From Archangium violaceum (GTDB taxonomy: Bacteria; Myxococcota; Myxococcia; Myxococcales; Myxococcaceae), in assembly GCF_016859125.1 (NCBI RefSeq), contig NZ_CP069338.1, positions 3,126,501-3,190,500 on the forward strand: a DNA stretch of 64,000 bases. Direction: 5' to 3'. The notes beneath the pieces were generated by a model, which saw only the letters and a program-made list of their open reading frames with translations, was not told the origin of the DNA and did not search any database. Below are positions 16,671 through 25,330 of this stretch, in pieces (positions within the stretch are counted from its first letter, which is position 1; each line of letters opens with the position of its first letter). A program made the position numbers and the translations under genes.

Positions 16671-17536
16671 GGCGGAAGCCTCACACGCTCAAAACGGATC
16701 ACCCGGGGACCGTCCTCTTCCAGCGTCAATGTCACGCATCCGGTCCCTTCCGGAATCAGGGCGGAAAAGGTGTAGAGATGCAGTGACTTTCCAGATGCAG
16801 CCATGGTGACGAGAACGGGGAGAGGAGGACCCGCGTTCGCCCGCGATGGCTCGCATCCAGGTTCCATCCGGACCCGAGCGAGCCTCCAGGGCCTGGCGGT
16901 AAACAGCATGGGCCCGACGGACACACTCACGAAGAAGCGCCGGTCGAGCCGAAGAATCGAATCGACGTGGGCCCGGATATCGTCGGAATACTCGAAGGAG
17001 AGCGGCTCCTCCGGCGTGACGAGCGCCACCCTGGGACGCGCCCCCGGCTCATGACTCGCGAGGAGCATCCTCGCCACCGCGGCCACTTCGCCCTCCGTAT
17101 CCCTCCGCGGGGGCTCCCGTGGTGCGAAGTACACACGGGCCTGCTGGTCCACCTCGTCCCTCCGGGTGACGAGCGCCAGCGTCAGCGTGCGGCTCTCACC
17201 GGCCCCCGTCCGGCCCGTCACCCGCACCAGGAGGCGCTCGCCTTCCGCCAGGTCGCGCAGCGGGAGGAGCGCCAGGGAGCGGGGCCCCACCGGAACCACG
17301 CCGAGCCGCTCGAGCAGCTCGGGTGTCAGCAGCGCACGCGGCTCGAGCAGCTCCTCGAAGTCCACCAGCGTGGAGAACCGGGCGGCCACGTACAACACGG
17401 GGGGAGCCCCACCCGGCGGCTCCGCGACGAGGACGGTGCCCTGTCTCACCTCCCGTCCGGTGGCTCGTGCCTGAGCGGCGGCCAGCAGGGAGACGAGGAG
17501 GACCCAGAGCGGAACGGGCCAGGGACGAGGGTGCAC
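16667..17536 (-). CDS. DUF2381 (TIGR02268) secreted protein
   Basis: 289 residues from GTG 17536, with a signal peptide cut near AAAQARA. It belongs to the Myxococcus paralogous family TIGR02268 / DUF2381: a beta-rich N-terminal half (GTVLVAEPPGGAPPVLYVAA, TLVDFEEL), the QARVYFAP and VAAVARMLL segments, and a C-terminal LHLYTFSALIPEGTGCVTLT strand set. Members are secreted and usually sit next to Ser/Thr kinase genes, as here, where the stop overlaps the kinase start by 4 bases. The molecular role is not known; a ligand-binding partner of the kinase outer domain is a reasonable guess. Confidence 0.85.
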   Translation of the reverse strand: MHPRPWPVPLWVLLVSLLAAAQARATGREVRQGTVLVAEPPGGAPPVLYVAARFSTLVDFEELLEPRALLTPELLERLGVVPVGPRSLALLPLRDLAEGERLLVRVTGRTGAGESRTLTLALVTRRDEVDQQARVYFAPREPPRRDTEGEVAAVARMLLASHEPGARPRVALVTPEEPLSFEYSDDIRAHVDSILRLDRRFFVSVSVGPMLFTARPWRLARVRMEPGCEPSRANAGPPLPVLVTMAASGKSLHLYTFSALIPEGTGCVTLTLEEDGPRVIRFERVRLPP

Positions 17537-17696
17537 GCAGCCTCCGTGAGGAGGGCGGCACGGTAGAGGAGCCCGCTCGTCCGGGCAAGGACTGCTCGAC
17601 CTTGGCGGTCATCCAGGTGCGAGTGACTCGCCGAATCACGTCCTCGCATGCCCCGCGACCTTCACGGGCGACGGCGAGTGGGGAAGCACGGGGGCC

Positions 17697-19028
17697 TCAG
17701 CCCAGGGCTCGGACGGCCTCCAGTGCCCGCTCGATTTCCTCCGGTGTGTTGAAGAGGCCCGGGGAGAACCGGACGAGCGAGGGCCGGTAGGGCGTCCGGC
17801 TGGCGATGATGCCGCGATCCAGGAGCCGCGCCACCGCCTGGCGCGGGCGCATCCCGGCCACGTCGAAGCAGACGATGGCCGCCGAGAGGTTCTCGTCCAT
17901 GGGCGTGTGCAGCCGCACGTGGGACATCGCGGCGAGCCCCTCCTTGAGCTGACGGCCGAGGGCGTGGAGCCGCTGGGTGACGCGGGCCTTTCCGATGCGC
18001 TGGTGGAGCTCGAAGGCCTGGGCCAGGGCCCAGCGGTGCTCGAAGGAGTGGAAGCCACCGGGCGTCATGTTTCCGCCCCAACCGGCGCCCCGGACGAAGG
18101 TGAAGGTGGGGATGGTGGGCTCCACCGCCGCATGGGCGCGGGGGTGCCCCCAGATGATGCCCGTGCCCCGGGGCCCGAAGAGCCACTTGTGCGTGCCGGC
18201 GATGAGGAAGTCACACCCGAGCCCTTCCACCTCGAAGTCCTCCACCCCGAGCGCGTGCACCCCATCCACGCACAACAGCACCCGGTCCTCCTCGCTCCGC
18301 CGGGCGTTGATCCGGGCGAGGCCCTCGGAGATCCGCCGGATGGGCAGCTTGAGCCCGGTGCTCGAGTGCACCCACGTGAGCGCCAGCACCCGGGTCTGGC
18401 GGCGGACCGCGTCGAGCACGGCCTCCACCAGTCCGTCCTCGGTGACGGAGTCGAGGTTCTCGAAGAGGGTGAGCTTGCGGAGCGAGGCCCCGGAGCGCGC
18501 GGCCTTGTACCGCAGCGACATGCGCGTGGAGTAGTAGTCGTGCTGGGTGGTGAGTATCTCCTGATCCGAGCGAATCCTCACGCCGTTGTAGACGAGCCCC
18601 AGCCCCATGGTGGTGCTGTCGGTGAGGGCGATCTCCTGGGGCCGTGCGCCCAGGTAGTCGGCCGCGGCGCGCCGGACCTCGTCCTCCAGGCGGCGGTTGT
18701 TGCGCAGCAGATAGAGGGTGGGGTTGTCGTCCAGGCCGCGCCGGTGCGCCTCGAGGGCCTCACGGACCGGGCGCGGGTGCGAGGCGAGCAGCATCCCGGC
18801 GAAGTGGGCGTACTCCGGTGAGAGCGGGAAGAGCGCGCGCACGCCCTCCCAGCTCGAGAGGTCGGTTGCTGTCTCGGGGCCGCCCCCACCGGTGGCCGGC
18901 TCCTGGCTGTTCGAGAAGTGGGCCAGGCCTCCCACCAGGCCGAGCCCGGTCAAGGCCAACATCTCACGCCGCCGCATCCGCATCGTCCCGCTCTTCATCC
19001 CGGAAAGAATGGGGATGGGTTGCTCCAT
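17697..19028 (-). CDS. Class V aminotransferase (PLP), Tat-exported
   Basis: 443 residues. A twin-arginine-like signal (MRMRRREMLALTGLGLVGG) precedes a complete class V aminotransferase / isopenicillin-N-epimerase-like domain: TTMGLGLVYNGVR, TTQHDYYSTRMSLR, LTWVHSSTGLKLPIRRI, LLCVDGVHALGVEDF and the PLP-lysine motif AGTHKWLFGPRGTG near residue 279. Export of such an enzyme is unusual and hints at processing of an extracytoplasmic amino compound. It lies 185 bases downstream of the ATP-grasp/MFS operon on the same strand and may belong to that pathway. The start could also be a later ATG at the MKSGT or MRMRR position. Confidence 0.85.
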   Translation of the reverse strand: MEQPIPILSGMKSGTMRMRRREMLALTGLGLVGGLAHFSNSQEPATGGGGPETATDLSSWEGVRALFPLSPEYAHFAGMLLASHPRPVREALEAHRRGLDDNPTLYLLRNNRRLEDEVRRAAADYLGARPQEIALTDSTTMGLGLVYNGVRIRSDQEILTTQHDYYSTRMSLRYKAARSGASLRKLTLFENLDSVTEDGLVEAVLDAVRRQTRVLALTWVHSSTGLKLPIRRISEGLARINARRSEEDRVLLCVDGVHALGVEDFEVEGLGCDFLIAGTHKWLFGPRGTGIIWGHPRAHAAVEPTIPTFTFVRGAGWGGNMTPGGFHSFEHRWALAQAFELHQRIGKARVTQRLHALGRQLKEGLAAMSHVRLHTPMDENLSAAIVCFDVAGMRPRQAVARLLDRGIIASRTPYRPSLVRFSPGLFNTPEEIERALEAVRALG

Positions 19029-19213
19029 TCGGAAGGTTCACCCGGCCAGTCCAAACCCCGAGTGGTGCTGTCGACGGATGGCCCTCCCCCTGGGGAGGAG
19101 CGGGCAGGAAGGGCGGGTCCAGGTGACGTCGGTAGACGACAGCCGATCCGAAGCGCGCTTGTCGGGCATGGCATCAGATCATTCGCTGGCCATTTACACT
19201 TGCTCACTCCTTC

Positions 19214-20455
19214 TCAAGATGGCGAATAGCGAGGGCTTTCTGTCCTACGGTAGGCGCTCAGGCCCGCTCCCATGAGCAGAAGCATGAGTGCAATCGCCGC
19301 ATACAGTGTGCCGATCCCAGTCAGCTTCGAGACATTGGGAGTGAGCCAGAGCCGGAAGATGGACGCTCCTGAGAGCTGGAGGCATCCCAGCATCGCCGCC
19401 ACGAAACCGCCCTCGGAAGGCAGCGCACCAAAGGCAATGCTGTAGGCACAGGGAAAAATGAGCGCCGCGGAGCAAGCCATCCCCATGAAGGGAAGCAAGG
19501 CGCGTGTGACGGAGAGGGTCGGCCAGAGCCAGAAGGAGCACAGGCAGAACCCCGAGAGCATCAGGCCACAGGCCCCCAGCATGAGCACAGGCAGGGGCTC
19601 CAGACGCCTCGAGAGTCGCGCGCCCAGGAATCCTCCGAGCGCCGTGGCCGCGGCGGGAAGCATCATGAGTTGTCCGTATTGGGACGCGGACAAATGCAGC
19701 TCCCTCTGGAACAACACGGGAGAGAACGAAAGGAAGACCAGGTTGGCCGCGTAGGTCAGCAGGACGACTCCCCCCGCGAACACGAACTCCACGCGCCTGA
19801 AGAGATTCACGTAGGACCTCACGAAAGCCCCAGGTGAGCCCGCCCCCCTGGCATTGGAGCGCTCCTGCCAGCGCGTATCGTAGAACCCGAGGACGAGCGC
19901 TCCGGCCAAAGCGGCCCATGCCCCGACGGACAGGAAATTCGCCCGCCAACCCCATGCCGAGCAGATCAGCCCCCCCAGGAATGGCGCGACCGCCGGCGTA
20001 ATGCTCGAGGCCGCCTCCAACACCGAAAACGCCCGGGTCAGCTCTCCCTCTTTATAGGAGTCCCGGAGGATCAGCTTCACCAGGACGGACAACATTCCGC
20101 CACCCAGCCCCTGAACCGCGCGAAGCACATAGATGGATGGGTAGTGTCGCGCCAGGGACATGAGCAGCGCGCAGAGGGTGAAGATGCCCAGCCCCACGAG
20201 AAGCATGGGCCGTCTCCCCGTTCGATCCGAGATGGGACCCGCCAGCAGCTGTGCCATCCCGTAGAACAAAAGGTACACAGCGACCGTGCTGACGATTCTC
20301 TCCGGTGACTCGCCTATATCCGCAGCGTAGAGAGGAAACGCGGGGAGATAGAAGGTAATCCCCAGCTGCGCGATGGTCAGACACAGGATGGAGACGTAAA
20401 GGGGCCTGGAGCGACCCCCTTGCGAAACCGCGCTCTCGGACGTGGAGGTGCTCAA
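19214..20455 (-). CDS. MFS efflux transporter (Bcr/CflA-like)
   Basis: 413 residues with about 12 membrane segments. The MFS signature between helices 2 and 3 is GPISDRTGRRPMLLVGLGIF, and helix 4 has LRAVQGLGGGMLSVLVKLILRD, close to the Bcr/CflA drug-resistance subfamily (motif D/R-D in helix 5). The start overlaps the end of the ATP-grasp gene by 4 bases (ATGA), so the pump is co-translated with a biosynthetic ligase. The likely job is export of the product, as for the bacilysin exporter. No frameshift or truncation seen. Confidence 0.88.
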   Translation of the reverse strand: MSTSTSESAVSQGGRSRPLYVSILCLTIAQLGITFYLPAFPLYAADIGESPERIVSTVAVYLLFYGMAQLLAGPISDRTGRRPMLLVGLGIFTLCALLMSLARHYPSIYVLRAVQGLGGGMLSVLVKLILRDSYKEGELTRAFSVLEAASSITPAVAPFLGGLICSAWGWRANFLSVGAWAALAGALVLGFYDTRWQERSNARGAGSPGAFVRSYVNLFRRVEFVFAGGVVLLTYAANLVFLSFSPVLFQRELHLSASQYGQLMMLPAAATALGGFLGARLSRRLEPLPVLMLGACGLMLSGFCLCSFWLWPTLSVTRALLPFMGMACSAALIFPCAYSIAFGALPSEGGFVAAMLGCLQLSGASIFRLWLTPNVSKLTGIGTLYAAIALMLLLMGAGLSAYRRTESPRYSPS

Positions 20456-21702
20456 GACGGATGACCCACCTGGATGGGATCAAAGCTCCGCAGCTGCTCG
20501 AATTCCTGGTGGATCTGCCTCGATGCACCGTGAGCGACCATCAACCCCGCGTACTCGACGTTGGTCGTCGTTCGCGTCGTGCACTCACCCACCTTGACCT
20601 TCCACTCCAGCGTGTACGGGCTCTCCATGGGCGGAGTGCGCAGCTCCGTGATGAGCCCCTGCTTTCGCGGGAAGAGCATGAAGAAGCAACTCTCGGCGCG
20701 CTCCTTGATGTTGGATTCGAAGTGGATGCCCGTCTGCACCCGGAATTCGAGGTCGAGCATGTTCACCCCATGTTTCATGGCATAGAGCGGCACGGACACG
20801 ATACCAGGAACCCGGGCCGCGACTTCAAGGAACACGGGGGTACCGTCCGGGCGGAGGAATATCTCCATATGGAAGGCCGAGTCCGGCAGATCGAACCTGG
20901 ATAGCACCCGACGGGAGAACTCCTTCAGCTTGAGCGACTCCGGGCTGTCCGCATCCAGGACGAGGCTCCCGAGATTCCTGCCGAACTGGAACTCGAGGTT
21001 GGGGCAACTGTACCGGCTGCACTCCGAGAAGATGATGTTGCCACGCTCGGCCACCGAGTCACAGTGGTAGAGCGTGCCCTGGATGTACTCATCCGCCTCG
21101 TAGGTCGATGCGAAATCCAGCTCGTTCTTCAGGAACGACTCGAACTCCTCCCTCGTGTTGACGAGGTAGACGCCTCGACTCCCCACGGAGCTCTTGGGCT
21201 TGAAGAGCACGGTCGGCCCGAGCTGCGCCCGCAGCGATTCATAGGCGGAACGTGGATTCGACAGCAGCTCCTCCTGGAGCGTCGCCATGTCGATGTAGCG
21301 AGGCAGATGTTCCCTCAGCTCACCCAGGCGGCTCTTCATGAGCACCTTGTTTCGGAATGGCTCGGTCTGGCCAGGCTTGGGCCCGGGAATACCGAGCTCC
21401 TCACGCAACTCGGAGGCCAACAAGAGGTTGGCCTCCTGGTTGCACACGACGCGGAAGTCCTCTCCCTCCCGGACACGCTGCCGGATGGCGTGCAAGGCAT
21501 CTGCCCTATCGAACGTGAACACGCGCGAGGCCCGGTCCAGCACCTCCTTGACCTCGATGACTTCCTGGAAACACTGCCGTAGCTCTCCACGCAATTCCCG
21601 GGCCTGCGCCGGGGTTGCAATCAGGAAGAGCTGGCACTGATGCGCGATATTCTCCAGCGAGTAGAAATCGACATTCCTGGCGGAGATGATGAAGATTTTC
21701 AT
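20452..21702 (-). CDS. ATP-grasp carboxylate-amine ligase
   Basis: 416 residues from ATG 21702 (overlapping the upstream stop as ATGA; an ATG three codons earlier is the alternative). The fold is ATP-grasp: an N-terminal pre-ATP domain (KIFIISARNVDF), the central GPTVLFKPKSSVGSRGVYLV phosphate-binding loop, YEADEYIQGTLYHCDSV, and the metal-binding end FLRPDGTPVFLEVAARVPG. This resembles the BacD-type amino-acid ligases that join two amino acids or an acid to an amino acid. Substrates cannot be read from the sequence. Between an FAD enzyme and an exporter it is the most likely bond-forming step of the operon. Confidence 0.85.
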   Translation of the reverse strand: MKIFIISARNVDFYSLENIAHQCQLFLIATPAQARELRGELRQCFQEVIEVKEVLDRASRVFTFDRADALHAIRQRVREGEDFRVVCNQEANLLLASELREELGIPGPKPGQTEPFRNKVLMKSRLGELREHLPRYIDMATLQEELLSNPRSAYESLRAQLGPTVLFKPKSSVGSRGVYLVNTREEFESFLKNELDFASTYEADEYIQGTLYHCDSVAERGNIIFSECSRYSCPNLEFQFGRNLGSLVLDADSPESLKLKEFSRRVLSRFDLPDSAFHMEIFLRPDGTPVFLEVAARVPGIVSVPLYAMKHGVNMLDLEFRVQTGIHFESNIKERAESCFFMLFPRKQGLITELRTPPMESPYTLEWKVKVGECTTRTTTNVEYAGLMVAHGASRQIHQEFEQLRSFDPIQVGHPS

Positions 21703-23189
21703 GAGGCCCATCGGGACAGGAGGGGTGAGGAGTCATCCGAGGACAGATGACGAAGGATGCTTCCAGCAGCGGTACGAGCCTGCGCCGCACAGGTTTCCAT
21801 CGAATTGGTGATGAGGAAGTCGCCGTAGGAGAGAAGGCCGAGACAGTAGCATGTAGGGTCTGGCCGCTCCAGACCATCCAGTACCCGCATGCTCCGTACG
21901 TCTACCTTGACGCCCCCCAGCAGGTTGGGCCGGATGAAGCCGAGACCGCTGAGCAGCGGGCTCTGGTGGAGCATGTAGCGCAACCCGGTCGCATTGACGA
22001 TGAACCTGCTCTCCAGCCGTGCATCGCTGGATGTCACGACGAAACGCTCGCTTCGGGCATCTCTCTGAACATCTTGAACCCCCCCCATCACACGAACCCG
22101 CTTGTCGTTGATCAATCGGGAGAGCTTTTCCGCATTCCGCAGCGGGATGGCGCTGCGAAGGCGCCGCAGGGAGGGAAAGAACGTGCTCACGAACTTCAGT
22201 TTTTCCTCCGCGCTGAAGTTCTCATAGATGGGCTGCAGGTGAGGTGTGAGGTTCTTCATCACCGCTTGCCAGCCCAGGCGGAAGGTGTGGGCCTCCTGGA
22301 AACCCTCCTCGAAGGGTTTCGAGCTGATGGAGGCGAGCACGGATGAGGTCGAAGGGCGCCGGGGAGGTTCAGAGGGGTACGCCTCCGCGAGCAGGAGCTC
22401 CTCCTCCAGCAGCCCCATGAACTGCTGGAGACTCAGCCGCTCATGGACGGGACGCACGCGCTGATTGGTGTAGGCCTTGGGAGTTCCCTTGATCAGTGGA
22501 AGTCCACCGCCCCGGGAGGCAAGCGTGATGCGGGCGCTCGTGGTTCGCGACAGGAAGAGCGCGGCATCGATGGCGCTCTGGCTCGAGCCCAGGACCACGA
22601 TCTCCGCTTCAGCTCCCAATGCTGGCGAGGCGTCTTCCAGGTCATCCAGCGTCAAACATTGCTCAGAGCCACGCAGACACTCATAAGGCACGCCATGGCC
22701 CCCTCCCACCGCGAGGACCAGGATGTCCGCCTGGAGGAGCCCCTGGGAGTCCGTCAGGAGGGCATAACCCTCCGAGTGCCGTTTGATCCCTCGTACCTCG
22801 GCCCGCACCAGTTCGACACGAACCCCGATCCTGGACATGCCGACGATCGATTGTTCCAATTTCTCGTTCAAATACCGGGCGAATAATCTTCGAGGAACTG
22901 GGTCTACCGCATGACCCCTGACCAGCAGCCACTCCTTGAATTCATCCTTGCTTCGGATGCCCATCGTGTCGGGGTCGGTATTGAGGATCATCTCCTCGGA
23001 GAGATGTCGATAAGCACGACCAGGACCGACACGTGGTGCTGTCTCGATGATTCGAAGGGTATAGCTCCCGGGCTTACCGAATGCCGAAGCGTTTGACGGC
23101 ATCTCCGCCAGATTCGATAGCAGAGCAATCGCGGAGGCCCCACCACCAACAATGGTAATATTCTTCATACTTCGGTTTTGATCACTCAT
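21699..23189 (-). CDS. FAD/NAD(P)-binding oxidoreductase
   Basis: 496 residues from ATG 23189 (the frame is open 95 codons further with no protein-like start there; ATG 23168 is also possible). The N-terminal dinucleotide fold is ITIVGGGASAIALLSNLAE, followed by RAYRHLSEEMILNTDPDTMG. A second nucleotide site is AEIVVLGSSQSAIDAALFLSR. The C-terminal ATGLRY motif (IVNATGLRYML) is typical of FAD-dependent monooxygenases of the PF13454 type. First gene of a three-gene overlapping operon with ATP-grasp and MFS. Probable role: oxidation or N-hydroxylation of an amino-acid building block, inferred from context. Confidence 0.82.
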   Translation of the reverse strand: MSDQNRSMKNITIVGGGASAIALLSNLAEMPSNASAFGKPGSYTLRIIETAPRVGPGRAYRHLSEEMILNTDPDTMGIRSKDEFKEWLLVRGHAVDPVPRRLFARYLNEKLEQSIVGMSRIGVRVELVRAEVRGIKRHSEGYALLTDSQGLLQADILVLAVGGGHGVPYECLRGSEQCLTLDDLEDASPALGAEAEIVVLGSSQSAIDAALFLSRTTSARITLASRGGGLPLIKGTPKAYTNQRVRPVHERLSLQQFMGLLEEELLLAEAYPSEPPRRPSTSSVLASISSKPFEEGFQEAHTFRLGWQAVMKNLTPHLQPIYENFSAEEKLKFVSTFFPSLRRLRSAIPLRNAEKLSRLINDKRVRVMGGVQDVQRDARSERFVVTSSDARLESRFIVNATGLRYMLHQSPLLSGLGFIRPNLLGGVKVDVRSMRVLDGLERPDPTCYCLGLLSYGDFLITNSMETCAAQARTAAGSILRHLSSDDSSPLLSRWAS

Positions 23190-23323
23190 TGTGAGGGTGA
23201 GGCGGGAGGAAGCCGTCGGGAGCTGTGGTTGGATTGAACTCGTGGAACCGAGATCGCGGGCCAGGGTCCAAGGGATTGGTGCCGCGTTGATACGCCTTTC
23301 TCCTGTTAAGTATCGCAACATTC

Positions 23324-23342
23324 CTGTTCTTAAAAGGAACAG
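23324..23342. promoter_or_regulatory. Inverted repeat upstream of the biosynthesis operon
   Basis: CTGTTC-N7-GAACAG, flanked by further near-symmetric bases, 135 bases upstream of the FAD-enzyme start and in an AT-richer stretch. It is a candidate operator; no regulator is adjacent. The rest of 23190-23516 shows nothing else clear. Confidence 0.4.
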
Positions 23343-23516
23343 AAACCTTACCGTAAACATGAAACTCCATGACTTCGGAACAAAGCCGCGCAACCAGGAA
23401 CACTCCGGGCAGAGGCCGAGCATGCCGCGCCGCGGACCCGCGGTCGTGGGTTGGGGGACCGGCCAAGCGGCCACGAGTGGCCGCGCGTGACGGTGGAGGT
23501 CATATTCTCCTCACCT

Positions 23517-25286
23517 ATGTCTGGAGTCGACCTGTCCCCTCCCTCCGGGGAGAAGCTGCCCCTCAAGGTGTTCCGCGAGGCCGTCGAGGCCCGGCTGGAG
23601 TCCTGCTCCGAGGAGGAGCTGCGCGCCATCCTCCGCGCCCTCGCCAGCCGCGTGCGTCCCTCGGAGCGGTTCGCCTTCCTGCAATCCCTCCACGCCTCCC
23701 CGGACGCCGGTGCCCGGGAGCTCCGCCAGCACGAGCTGCTCGATGACATCGCCGAGCTGGCCCACGCACTCCCCGAGAAGGCGAAGGACTGGGAGGACGT
23801 CTGGCCCGAAGCGGACATGCCCGGCCCCTACGCGGAGCTCCTCGAGCCCCTCACCGCCCTCTTCGCTCGCGCCCAGGAGGCCTCCGAGCGTGGCCAATAC
23901 CCTCTCGCCCGCGAGGCCTATCACGCCCTGTTCTCCCTCCTCGAATACGAGGACCCTCTCGGCCAGGGCCTCCGCGCCGAGCACCTCTCCCAGGTGGACT
24001 TCCCCGAGGCCCGCGCCCGCTACCTCCGCGCCGTCTACGTCACCACGCCTCCCGAGCAGCGCGCTCCCGTGCTCCTCGAGCAGATGCGCCGGCTGCGCGA
24101 GCTCCTTCCCAGTGGGCCCCGGCCCCTCATGCAGGAGTGGCTCGACATCTCCTCCGAGCCCCTCCCCGACTCCGACGTCTTCCTCCGCGACTGGGTCTCC
24201 CTCCTCCGCCAGCGGGACGATTCCGACGCCGATGCCTGGTTGCGCGAGGCCATCCGCCTCTCCCAGGGCACCCGTGGGCTGCGCGAGCTCGCCTTCTCCG
24301 AGCCCACCCGCCACCCTCGCGCCTTCCTCGATCTGCTCGCCGCGCTCGAGCGCGAGGGCTCTCCGCGCCAGGTCCTCTCCACCGCCCGCGAGGCCCTCGA
24401 GGTGCTCCCCTCCGGCCTCCCCCTGCGCGCCGCCATCGCCGGCTTCCTCGCCTCGGCCGCCGAGCGTCTCGGTCAACCCGACACCGTGCGCGCCGCGCGA
24501 TGGGAGGCCTTCGTCTCCCAACCCACCCTCCCGCGTCTGTTGGAGCTGCGCGACTCTCACGCCTCCGAGCCCAAGCGCGCCCAGGTCATGCGTCGGGCCG
24601 CCCGTCACCTCGAGGACGTCCTGCGCCAACCCCGCGCTCCCTCGGGCTCCATGGCCGCCCTGCCCCTCGACGAGGACCGTCTCGAGGTCCACGCCCACGC
24701 GGACCGGCGGCTGCTCGCCCACGCCTGGTTGCTCGCGCATGACTGGGAGGCCGCCCACGCGCTCGCCGCGAAGGAGAGCGCGCTCGGCTGGACGTATGGT
24801 GACAACCCCCAGGGCACCGTGGTGCCCGCCTTCCTCGTGCTCCTGTCCCGGCAGCCCCTCGGGGCGCTGCCCCGCAACGTGGACAGGCTCTGGCGGCAGG
24901 CGCTCGAGTCGGGCGCCCAGGCCGGGCACTGGTACTCGGGCGGCGCGCGTCACGACGAGGTCCTCCGCGAGCGGCTGGCGCGCGCCCATGCCGAGGCCCT
25001 CTCCTCCTTCTCGCTGGAGCCCTCGGAGCGGGAGCGCATGCTGGAGGGGTGTCTGGAGATCGCCCGCAAGCGCGTCAGCTCCATCGTCAGCCGCCAGCAC
25101 CGGCGCAGCTACGGCAAGGCGGCCGTGCTGCTCGCCGCCTGTGCCGAGATCCTCTGGCTGCTGGGCGAGCAGGCGCGTGGCAACCTGCTACTCGCGGGTT
25201 TCCGGGAGAGCTTCCGCCGTCACCGCGCCTTCCAGGCCGAGCTGGACGAGGCCGTGGGCCCGCCCGCTCGCGCGACCAGACGGTGA
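23517..25286 (+). CDS. Helical repeat protein of unknown function
   Basis: 589 residues from ATG 23517; no strong ribosome site, and an upstream GTG is possible. Almost entirely alpha-helical and rich in Leu, Arg and Glu, with helix pairs such as SEEELRAILRALASR, RAQEASERGQYPLAREAYH and DRRLLAHAWLLAHDWEAAHA that look like TPR/HEAT-type solenoid repeats. No signal peptide, membrane helix or catalytic motif. It lies 44 bases upstream of the adenylate cyclase gene, same strand, possibly co-transcribed. I do not recognise the family; a scaffold role is only a guess. Confidence 0.7.
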   Translation: MSGVDLSPPSGEKLPLKVFREAVEARLESCSEEELRAILRALASRVRPSERFAFLQSLHASPDAGARELRQHELLDDIAELAHALPEKAKDWEDVWPEADMPGPYAELLEPLTALFARAQEASERGQYPLAREAYHALFSLLEYEDPLGQGLRAEHLSQVDFPEARARYLRAVYVTTPPEQRAPVLLEQMRRLRELLPSGPRPLMQEWLDISSEPLPDSDVFLRDWVSLLRQRDDSDADAWLREAIRLSQGTRGLRELAFSEPTRHPRAFLDLLAALEREGSPRQVLSTAREALEVLPSGLPLRAAIAGFLASAAERLGQPDTVRAARWEAFVSQPTLPRLLELRDSHASEPKRAQVMRRAARHLEDVLRQPRAPSGSMAALPLDEDRLEVHAHADRRLLAHAWLLAHDWEAAHALAAKESALGWTYGDNPQGTVVPAFLVLLSRQPLGALPRNVDRLWRQALESGAQAGHWYSGGARHDEVLRERLARAHAEALSSFSLEPSERERMLEGCLEIARKRVSSIVSRQHRRSYGKAAVLLAACAEILWLLGEQARGNLLLAGFRESFRRHRAFQAELDEAVGPPARATRR

Positions 25287-25330
25287 CGAGGTGCACGCCG
25301 CTCGCGTCCTGGCGCTATTCTCGACTCCGC

